11,292 bases of DNA from Candidatus Methanophagales archaeon (GTDB taxonomy: Archaea; Halobacteriota; Syntropharchaeia; Alkanophagales; Methanospirareceae). The stretch covers positions 1 to 11,292 of the forward strand of contig JAGGRS010000085.1 of NCBI GenBank assembly GCA_021159475.1, read 5' to 3'. Of this stretch, positions 6,154 to 11,292 are shown in pieces. The notes under the pieces were generated by a model. It did no database searches and was not told the DNA's origin. It worked only from the letters and a program-made list of their open reading frames with translations. The position numbers and the translations under genes are program-made. The stretch's first letter is position 1, and each line of letters begins with the position of its first letter.

Positions 6154-7428
6154 ATGGGGTTGAAGGTAAGGGATGTGGATGCATACTACGGGAGTAAGAA
6201 GGTGCTTGCCAGTATTGACTTCAATGCGGCTCGCGGTGAATTTCTGGGTATTATAGGACCCAATGGGTCGGGTAAGACGACATTATTGAGGACAATCAGT
6301 CGGATATTGAGACCGAGGAAGGGTGCGATTCTACTCGACGAACGTGCGATAGAAGAACTGAATGAGCGAGATTTTGCATGTAAATTCGCACTGGTGCCGC
6401 AGGAGACCGCAATCAATTTCGAGTTCTCTGCGCTTGACATCGTGCTCATGGGCAGGAATCCGCATTTGGGGAGATGGGAACTGGAGAGTCAGAAGGATAT
6501 AGAGATAGCAAAGAGGTGTATGGAACTCACTAACTGCTGGCATCTGGCATACAGGCGTATTACAGAATTGAGCGGAGGAGAGAAGCAACTGGTGATAATA
6601 GCAAGAGCGCTGACGCAGGAGCCCGAGGTATTACTGCTCGATGAGCCCACTTCCCACCTGGATATAAACTATCAGATAGAGATAATGGAGCTCTTGAAGC
6701 GGTTGACCACGCGGGAGGGCTTGATAGTGATAGCAGTTATCCACGACCTCAATTTAGCCGCGCACTATTGTGACCGGCTGGTATTGCTACACCGCGGTAA
6801 GGTCATATCCATCGGCACTCCCGAGTCAGTATTGAACACGGCTAACATAAAAGATACTTTTGGTGTTGATGCTATTGTGTGGAGGGATGCTGTAACCAAT
6901 CACCGCTATGTATTACCCGCGCCGGTGCAGAACCGCTACAATGAGAGGGAGAGGGGCACCAGAATTCATCTTATATGTGGAGGAGGAGCCGGTGCGTCAT
7001 TGATGCATACACTCACAGAGAGGGGCTACAGGGTGACGGTGGGCGTGGTGAATCTGCTGGATACAGATTGTGAGGTTGCACAGCACCTGGGCATTCCCGT
7101 AGTGACGGAAGCACCTTTCTCACCGATCGCTGATAAAGCTCTACATGAACTCATGGTGATGATTCAAGATGCAGATGCGGTGGTAGTATCTGATATGCCG
7201 GTGGGTTTTGGCAATTTAAGGAACCTGGAGGCGGCGAAGAGAGCATCTGAACTGGGCAAACCCGTGCTGATCTTCAATGGAATTGAGGAGCGGGACTTCA
7301 CGGGTGGTGAAGCTACAAAGCTGTTCGTCGGGTTGAAGAGTCGGGGTGCAATAGTGGTGAAGGATAAAGAGGAGCTATTCAACAGGCTTGAGTTTATAGT
7401 GGGAGGTATTCGTGGTAATTGTAATTGA
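6154..7428 (+). CDS. ABC transporter ATPase (iron/corrinoid type) fused to an extra C-terminal domain
   Basis: Residues 1-255 form a FecE/BtuD-like ABC ATPase: Walker A GPNGSGKT (35-42), Q-loop Gln83 in LVPQ, signature LSGGEKQ (139-145), Walker B VLLLDEP (159-165) and H-loop His197. All catalytic residues are present. The mid-section LMGRNPHLGRWE is typical of iron-siderophore and cobalamin importers. Residues about 268-424 form an additional alpha/beta-looking domain starting with IHLICGGGAGASLMHTL, a glycine-rich loop that may bind a nucleotide or cofactor. Later stretches are VVNLLDTDCEVAQHLGIPVV and DADAVVVSDMPVGFGNLRNLE. I recall similar ATPase fusions in methanogens and Archaeoglobus, but the domain's function is not known to me. 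No permease or binding-protein gene is adjacent, so the transported substrate is open. The next gene starts 5 nt after the stop, so co-transcription is very likely. Confidence 0.9.
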   Translation: MGLKVRDVDAYYGSKKVLASIDFNAARGEFLGIIGPNGSGKTTLLRTISRILRPRKGAILLDERAIEELNERDFACKFALVPQETAINFEFSALDIVLMGRNPHLGRWELESQKDIEIAKRCMELTNCWHLAYRRITELSGGEKQLVIIARALTQEPEVLLLDEPTSHLDINYQIEIMELLKRLTTREGLIVIAVIHDLNLAAHYCDRLVLLHRGKVISIGTPESVLNTANIKDTFGVDAIVWRDAVTNHRYVLPAPVQNRYNERERGTRIHLICGGGAGASLMHTLTERGYRVTVGVVNLLDTDCEVAQHLGIPVVTEAPFSPIADKALHELMVMIQDADAVVVSDMPVGFGNLRNLEAAKRASELGKPVLIFNGIEERDFTGGEATKLFVGLKSRGAIVVKDKEELFNRLEFIVGGIRGNCN

Positions 7429-7433
7429 TATTG

Positions 7434-8126
7434 ATGATGCAGCGCGAATATAAGAAACAGGGCTTCTTCAGGTTCACTCCCGCTGAGGGTGGCGGTGCGA
7501 GGGAGCTGTGGTGCCTGAAGCCCGGAGAAGGGGGTATAAATACGATTTGCAGAGTTCTTGAAGTATCACCGCGGGAGCTCACGCTGAAGGATGGCAGGCG
7601 AATAGAGATTCTTGAAGGTGTTATAGCAGATTACACGGCAAAAATGCCGTTCTTCTCATGGGTTGCAGACCGAGAGGTGTTGAAGCAGGACAGGGTAATA
7701 CAGATAGGGAATGCATACGTGAGACGCAGGAGTGGGCTGGTTACTCTTTATATTGGCAGGAATACGGAGCTGCGAGAGAAGAATATTCATTTCCCGGCGT
7801 ATGATGAACTGGATAAGCCTCAAAGGCGAGATATCGGGGATATAATCAGGTGTCATGGCGCATTTGATGTGACAGTGGCGGGCGATATAGTGGGAGTGGC
7901 GGAGGATAGAGTGCTGGTAGATGATGGCACGGGTGCGTTATTCATGGCGTTAAGTGATGCTAAGGATAGTAGTGCTGAGCGATTGTCATTTGGAACGCCG
8001 GTAATAGCGAGGGGGAACGTGATGTTGAGGGGCGGTGAGTATATATTAATGGCGAGGGAATTAAAGATAAAAGATGAGAAGCACCTGATGGAGGAGCTGA
8101 TGGAGTTCGTGGCGCGATATACATGA
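7434..8126 (+). CDS. Tandem OB-fold nucleic-acid-binding protein (RPA-like)
   Basis: This protein of about 230 residues looks like two OB folds in tandem. The first (about 33-110) has the RPA-like pattern ICRVLEVSPRELTLKDGRRI, then REVLKQDRVIQIGNAYVRRR and LVTLYIGRNTEL. The second (about 135-215) reads IVGVAEDRVLVDDGTGALFM, then FGTPVIARGNVMLRGGEYIL. It resembles archaeal single-stranded-DNA-binding (COG1599-like) or tRNA_anti-type OB proteins. No zinc finger is seen. A role in replication, repair or RNA binding is an inference. The frame extends to a TTG at 7425, but ATG 7434 (or 7437) is the first good start, 5 nt after the ABC gene's stop. No Shine-Dalgarno site is well placed, since GGGAGGT lies 27 nt upstream. 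Coupling to the upstream gene is likely. Confidence 0.75.
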   Translation: MMQREYKKQGFFRFTPAEGGGARELWCLKPGEGGINTICRVLEVSPRELTLKDGRRIEILEGVIADYTAKMPFFSWVADREVLKQDRVIQIGNAYVRRRSGLVTLYIGRNTELREKNIHFPAYDELDKPQRRDIGDIIRCHGAFDVTVAGDIVGVAEDRVLVDDGTGALFMALSDAKDSSAERLSFGTPVIARGNVMLRGGEYILMARELKIKDEKHLMEELMEFVARYT

Positions 8127-8159
8127 CATGTATTATGTGGATGTGGTGACAGAAAAGCG

Positions 8160-9050
8160 ATGAAAGTGACGATAATAGGCGGAGCGGGGGGTATGGGGCG
8201 CTGGTTCGCTAAGTTCTTTAAGAAGAGTGGTGCTGATGTGACGATAGTGGATAAAAGCGTCCGAACCGGCGAGATAGCAGCCGAGATGGGGGTCAGGCAT
8301 ACGAAGATAGACATCTTAAGAGATAGCGTTGGTGAGGTGGTGGATACAGATGTGCTACTCCTGTCGGTACCAATAGACATAACGGGGGCTGTAATAGCGC
8401 GTGTGGGACCTGAGATGCGAAAGGGCTCGCTTATGATGGATATAACATCGGTGAAGAAGTTGCCGGTAGAGATGATGTCAAGGGTTACAGGTGAAGGAGT
8501 GGAGATATTGGGCACGCATCCGTTATTTGGTCCGTCTGCAAAGAGCATTCGCGGTCAGACGATTATATTCGTGCCAGTGTCAGAGCGAGTGGGCGCGCTG
8601 TACAGGCGGGTGTATAAACTGTTTGAGCGCAGTGGTGCGAGGATAGAGATTTTGAGTGCAGAGGAGCACGATAGACTGATGAGCGTCCTTCAGGGGCTCA
8701 CTCATTTCGTCCTCATTGCTCTTGGCATCACGCTGAAAGAGCTTGATTTCGATGTTGAGCGAGCGAGAGCGGTAATGAGTCCGATGTATGAGATTTTAAT
8801 GGACTTCGTGGGCAGGATATTACATCAGGACCCGCGTTTATATGCATTGATACAGTTGAATCTCGAGATGAGTGAGATACATAAAACCTTCTTAGGGGTG
8901 GCGAACCGGCTTTATGAGCTGATAGCAGCCTCTGATATGGAGGGGTTCATTGCTGAGATGCGTGATGCTAAGGCACATTTCGGCGATACAGAGCGAGCGA
9001 TGCGCGATTCGGATGATGTGATAGAGGCGAAGATAGAGAGGGGTAAATGA
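8160..9050 (+). CDS. tyrA: Prephenate dehydrogenase (TyrA-like), single domain
   Basis: This 296-residue protein would oxidatively decarboxylate prephenate to 4-hydroxyphenylpyruvate in tyrosine synthesis. The Rossmann fold starts with MKVTIIGGAGGMGRWFAKFF (GxGxxG variant, residues 7-12), and an acidic Asp31 at the end of beta-2 suggests NAD+ preference. DITSVKK (Ser97), GTHPLFGPS (His120, the typical catalytic HP motif), EEHD (His170) and QGLTHF (His182) are family motifs, followed by an all-helical C-terminal dimerisation region. It lacks the N-terminal chorismate mutase and the ACT/prephenate dehydratase extension found in some archaeal TyrA fusions. GGTGA about 10 nt upstream supports ATG 8160. 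It is the last gene of the ABC ATPase/OB-fold cluster, 33 nt after the OB gene; the grouping has no obvious metabolic logic. Confidence 0.88.
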   Translation: MKVTIIGGAGGMGRWFAKFFKKSGADVTIVDKSVRTGEIAAEMGVRHTKIDILRDSVGEVVDTDVLLLSVPIDITGAVIARVGPEMRKGSLMMDITSVKKLPVEMMSRVTGEGVEILGTHPLFGPSAKSIRGQTIIFVPVSERVGALYRRVYKLFERSGARIEILSAEEHDRLMSVLQGLTHFVLIALGITLKELDFDVERARAVMSPMYEILMDFVGRILHQDPRLYALIQLNLEMSEIHKTFLGVANRLYELIAASDMEGFIAEMRDAKAHFGDTERAMRDSDDVIEAKIERGK

Positions 9051-9066
9051 GCAGGAATGTTTTGAA

Positions 9067-9076
9067 CGTATATACG
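9067..9076 (+). promoter_or_regulatory. Possible TATA element of the hsdR remnant
   Basis: CGTATATACG is a perfect 10-bp palindrome with a TATATA core. It is centred about 39 nt before ATG 9111, which predicts a leader of about 14 nt. A weaker alternative, TAAAATATAG, lies at 9087-9096. Confidence 0.35.
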
Positions 9077-9110
9077 CTATGCTCATGTAAAATATAGAGC
9101 AATCAATAAT

Positions 9111-9616
9111 ATGGAGACAGAGATATTGAGCGAAGCAGATACAAGGGCAAAACTTATAGATCCGGTACTTCACAGTATCGGTTGGACAGAAGACCACATC
9201 CATCGTGAGGAAACCGCCCGTGGGATTGACATACATTATAGAGGGCAAGCCAAAACGAAGAGCGCGCGGAAGGATAGACTATCTCCTGCGCATCAGGGTT
9301 AATATCAGCACTCAGCCGATAGCGGTTGCATTGCTTGAGGCAAAGAAAAATACCGAACCGCCAGATAAGGGGCTGGAGCAGGCAAAGCGATATGCTCGCT
9401 TGAACAATGTTCCTTTCGTTTACTCTTCTAATGGGTATCTTTTTGTAGAATACGACTCTTTCACCGGCAAAACCTCTGCTTGTTCCATATCCAGGAGGAG
9501 AGGCAACAAGGCGCTATTATCAGGATGCCGCCATCCGGGCAGTGCTTGAGAAGATAGCACAGGGCAGAAAACGCGCTCTTCTTTACCTCGCCACGGGCTC
9601 AGGAAAGTTGGAATAG
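9111..9616 (+). pseudogene. hsdR: Truncated, frame-broken type I restriction enzyme R subunit (N-terminal remnant)
   Basis: Three frames must be joined to read the homology. Frame one (from ATG 9111) gives ILSEADTRAKLIDPVLHSIG. Frame two (from about 9230) gives IIEGKPKRRARGRIDYLLRI, VALLEAKKNTEPPDKGLEQA and YSSNGYLFVEYDSFTG. Frame three (from about 9465) gives KPLLVPYPGGEATRRYYQDA and LLYLATGSGK, then LE and a stop at 9614-9616. This is the HsdR order: PD-(D/E)xK nuclease (Asp in RIDYLL, Glu-x-Lys in LLEAKK), then the start of the helicase motor. The segment normally between FTG and AKPLL, roughly 30 residues in relatives as I recall them, is missing, so the second break is probably a small deletion. 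The reading stops right after the Walker A lysine, so the whole ATPase motor is lost and the gene cannot make a working enzyme. No hsdM or hsdS is in the window. Confidence 0.82.
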
Positions 9617-9763
9617 GAAAGAAATGGATTTTGAAGAAGTTTGGCAAGATATAATTGATAACCTCAATGTGGGAGAAGAAGTCTATACATTAACTCAAAG
9701 AGTCCGAAATAGGATAACCGATGTTGGTAGAGATTTATCACAGTAATGTCCGAAAGAACTAAA

Positions 9764-9771
9764 AAGGAGAG
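9764..9771 (+). repeat. Left target-site duplication of the IS
   Basis: AAGGAGAG directly abuts the left IS end and is repeated exactly at 10760-10767. Counting the following G at 9772 and 10768, the match is 9 bp. Confidence 0.8.
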
Positions 9772-9772
9772 G

Positions 9773-9783
9773 GCTTTGGGGCA
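9773..9783 (+). repeat. Left terminal inverted repeat of the IS
   Basis: GCTTTGGGGCA matches the reversed right end (10748-10758) at 11 of 11 positions. It lies 4 nt beyond the transposase stop codon. Confidence 0.8.
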
Positions 9784-9787
9784 TAAT

Positions 9788-10702
9788 TTATAGACACCTC
9801 CTTACATACCAAACAGCATTGAATATACACTTTTTCAGGATAATCTCTGCTAATATGTTCTTATTTTTCCTGAACCGCACTATATCACCTACAATACACT
9901 TGAACGACCATATCATTGCTTCTATAACGGATCGGATGTGATATTCTCGAAGAAATTTCTTCGTCTTCTCAAGCCACTCCATTATCATCTCCTTCCAGGC
10001 TTGACTCCCTTTTGGCTTTGGCGTGACGTTCTTCTTTGGTTTGAAATACGGTTTCCCTCCTTTATCGGCGACGATTTCGCAATTATCCCTGCTGAGATAA
10101 GCGGGGTCACCCGTCATCTTATCAACACTTTCAACGTCATCCATCATCTCTTTGAAGACGGGGGAATCATGCCGCCTCCCTTCCGTCAGTTTTTGGACTA
10201 CTATCGCTCTATTTACCAAATCTGCGATTATGTGCAATTTTTTGAAGTCCTTTCTCCTGTTATTTTTATCTGACCATGCCCCGGTCCTCTTGCTTTGCTT
10301 GAGCCCCGTGGAATCGACACCATACACCTTTGAATCCGGTATAATTTTCTGTATTTCCGCCTCTAACCTTTCCCAGTATTCTAACGGTGTTCTTTCAAAA
10401 ACACGCTTTATGGATCTCCTATCTGGGGTATTTGGCAATTCTGCGAGTTCTATTAGCCACTTGTTCGTTTTTAACCAATTCACGTATTCCCGCTCGCTTA
10501 AAGCCATCTTGAACATCATGACCGCCAGTAGAGCCATCCCCTTGGGCGGATAGTAGGGCCTTCCCCTTCCCCTCCTCTTCATCTTATAAGGGTCACTCAA
10601 TCGCCAAATAACCGACTTTAACAGCTCTGCCAACTTCCTTATCTCGTTATCCCTACCGTTCTCATATTTTGCCCAATTAAAACCCTTCTTTTCCGTTCTC
10701 AT
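9788..10702 (-). CDS. IS transposase, DDE type (IS5-like)
   Basis: This 304-residue protein shows the order of IS5-like DDE transposases. An N-terminal region of about 120 residues (RGRGRPYYPPKGMALLAVMM, LPNTPDRRSIKRVFERTP) resembles the DUF772-type DNA-binding part. The RNase H-fold core has Asp130 in KVYGVDSTGLK, Asp199 in KMTGDPAYLSR and Glu261 in HIRSVIEAMIWSFK, so all three catalytic carboxylates are present. A basic C-terminus ends a few bases before the IS end. ATG 10702 follows GGTGG at a short distance, and AAATTTAAATAAA just inside the right terminal repeat (about 10735-10748) is a TATA-like promoter carried by the element. Length is typical. The gene interrupts the small gene described at 9624-10921 and is transcribed against it. 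Confidence 0.88.
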   Translation of the reverse strand: MRTEKKGFNWAKYENGRDNEIRKLAELLKSVIWRLSDPYKMKRRGRGRPYYPPKGMALLAVMMFKMALSEREYVNWLKTNKWLIELAELPNTPDRRSIKRVFERTPLEYWERLEAEIQKIIPDSKVYGVDSTGLKQSKRTGAWSDKNNRRKDFKKLHIIADLVNRAIVVQKLTEGRRHDSPVFKEMMDDVESVDKMTGDPAYLSRDNCEIVADKGGKPYFKPKKNVTPKPKGSQAWKEMIMEWLEKTKKFLREYHIRSVIEAMIWSFKCIVGDIVRFRKNKNILAEIILKKCIFNAVWYVRRCL

Positions 10703-10734
10703 GCTACCACCTATTCCAAATATCTACCATGAGT

Positions 10735-10748
10735 TTATTTAAATTTTT
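10735..10748 (-). promoter_or_regulatory. TATA-like promoter of the transposase
   Basis: On the minus strand, AAATTTAAATAAA immediately inside the right terminal repeat predicts a start near 10716, about 14 nt before the transposase ATG and upstream of its GGTGG site. Confidence 0.45.
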
Positions 10749-10758
10749 GCCCCAAAGC
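10748..10758 (-). repeat. Right terminal inverted repeat of the IS
   Basis: TGCCCCAAAGC is the exact reverse complement of the left repeat GCTTTGGGGCA. Confidence 0.8.
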
Positions 10759-10759
10759 G

Positions 10760-10767
10760 AAGGAGAG
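10760..10767 (+). repeat. Right target-site duplication of the IS
   Basis: AAGGAGAG is an exact copy of 9764-9771. Joining the sequence across one copy restores the interrupted reading frame, which independently supports these insertion boundaries. Confidence 0.8.
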
Positions 10768-10921
10768 GAAACTTTTAAAAAGAGATTTTAAGCCTTTTGT
10801 TGATTATTTGTTAAATCGAGGGTCATTGGATTTTATGCACGATTTACCAGAAAGCGATTGGAGACACAAGGGTGCGATAATAATAGCTATTCTCGCAAAA
10901 TTTGGGGTGCACCCCTGTTAG

Positions 10922-11292
10922 TATACAACCGGTTAAGAAATAATATTTAAAACTTTCGATACTCTCGGCTTCATCCCAAAAGTCAACGTAAACTAAGATA
11001 ACACCCTTCGGATTATCTCAGGCGGGGGTAAATTATTTCTTGTTGAAGAACTAACCGGGGGATTTGGGAAAGTATTTGACTTGAGGTATGCTTCTATGCC
11101 GTCGTAGGTCTTACAAAGGAATATCTTCATGAAAACACAGACCGCAACGATTCGTGGATCCCAGCATGGACGACCGATCGAATTCCCACGGGGCGTTTGT
11201 TGCTCTTACAACGTTTACTATGGATAGTAGGATAAGCCTTTCGAAGTCCCGATTCACATGGTTGGCGATCCGGGGAGAAACTCTTCTCTTTG
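10922..11292. other. Stretch of 371 bases without a supportable gene
   Basis: Frames on both strands are short. On the plus strand, fragments such as SGGGKLFLVEELTGGFGKVF (stop near 11107) and EYLHENTDRNDSWIPAW look protein-like but lie in different frames without starts. On the minus strand, a frame open at the right edge contains IANHVNRDFERLILLSIVNV. I recognise none of them. An AT-rich AATATTTAAA at 10942-10951 could act as a TATA box on either strand. The stretch is probably degraded coding DNA continuing the accessory region. Confidence 0.4.

Larger units (their letters stand above)
9772..10759 (-). mobile_element. Complete insertion sequence, IS5-like (about 988 bp)
   Basis: Both ends carry GCTTTGGGGCA as an inverted repeat (9773-9783 and, reversed, 10758-10748), with more A/T similarity inwards (ATAATTTA versus AAAATTTA). 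The outermost base differs (G at the left, C at the right when read inwards). The element is flanked by AAGGAGAG direct repeats and holds one intact transposase gene on the minus strand. An 8-9 bp target duplication and a GGCTTTG-type end recall the ISH1 and IS903 groups of the IS5 family, but the group is only inferred. The ends, duplication and transposase all look intact, which suggests a recent insertion. Confidence 0.85.
9624..10921 (+). pseudogene. Small unknown gene broken by a one-base frameshift and by an IS insertion
   Basis: The left piece starts at ATG 9624, after AGGAAAG, and reads MDFEEVWQDIIDNLNVGEEV, then YTLTQRVRNRITDVGRD, before TTA TCA CAG TAA ends it at 9746. In the neighbouring frame the text continues as FITVMSERTKKERK, so restoring one T in the T run at 9734-9736 rejoins the two. 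That frame runs into the IS at 9772. Deleting the IS and one target copy continues it at 10768 as KLLKRDFKPFVDYLLNRG, SLDFMHDLPESDWRHKGAII and IAILAKFGVHPC, with TAG at 10919-10921. The restored product is about 100 residues, helical and charged. I do not recognise a function. Without the one-base repair, the second frame has its own ATG at 9746-9748 overlapping the TAA, so two coupled small genes are a less likely alternative. Its place after the hsdR remnant suggests, but does not prove, a link to the restriction locus. Confidence 0.65.

Noticed and set aside
7853..8548. Minus-strand open frame of 231 codons across the OB-fold and TyrA genes
   Set aside because: It is antisense to two genes with clear domain content, and its Ser/Thr/Pro/Ile-rich product matches no family.
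9205..9549. Open frame of 114 codons as an independent gene
   Set aside because: Its central part is HsdR sequence that continues the frame from ATG 9111, while both its ends are out-of-frame noise. It is better read as the middle part of the hsdR remnant.
9729..9748. Programmed -1 frameshift in the small gene
   Set aside because: The shift point (AGA GAT TTA) is not a canonical X XXY YYZ slippery site, and the IS insertion shows the gene is already inactive. Loss of one T, or a sequencing error, is simpler.
11150..11191. Possible hairpin between CGTGG and CCACG near 11152-11191
   Set aside because: Only 5 bp pair around a loop of about 30 nt, and the flanking bases do not extend the stem.
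1..11292. CRISPR array or other regular direct repeats
   Set aside because: No evenly spaced repeated units were seen; the only clear direct repeat is the IS target duplication.

Overview
The window looks like a chromosome segment from an anaerobic methane- or alkane-metabolising archaeon. It has archaeal BRE/TATA promoters, several start codons so close to a TATA box that the mRNA should be leaderless, archaeal Pelota, the bifunctional archaeal FBP aldolase/phosphatase, and a formylmethanofuran dehydrogenase operon. Purine-rich Shine-Dalgarno sites, moderate GC and the D-B-A order of fwd genes fit Methanophagales (ANME-1), Syntrophoarchaeia or Archaeoglobi-like lineages. That placement is my inference; no marker here fixes it.

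Left part (1-2450, minus strand): an fwdD-fwdB-fwdA operon reads leftwards from a strong TATA element at about 2265-2276, and fwdA runs off the left edge. It encodes the tungsten/molybdenum enzyme that interconverts CO2 and formylmethanofuran. A tRNA-Thr(TGT) gene lies just upstream on the same strand.

Middle part (2440-9050): pelA (minus) and a COG1407-type metallophosphoesterase (plus) diverge from a short intergenic region with a palindromic ATTATAAT core. Plus-strand genes follow: a small TPR protein, FBP aldolase/phosphatase preceded by an imperfect palindrome, then a tight cluster of an ABC ATPase with an unusual C-terminal domain, a tandem OB-fold protein and a TyrA-like prephenate dehydrogenase. 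All appear intact.

Right part (9051-11292): this is a decaying accessory segment. A type I restriction R-subunit gene survives only as its N-terminal nuclease region. It has two frame breaks and stops at the Walker A lysine. Directly after it lies a second small gene that is broken twice, by a one-base loss in a T run and by an intact IS element of about 988 bp. The IS has matching ends and an 8-9 bp target duplication; removing it and restoring one base gives a continuous frame of about 100 codons. The last 370 bases hold no gene I can support.

I found no convincing new multi-gene system. The most informative items are the doubly broken small gene beside the hsdR remnant, the orphan ABC fusion protein, and the palindrome upstream of the FBP aldolase/phosphatase gene.
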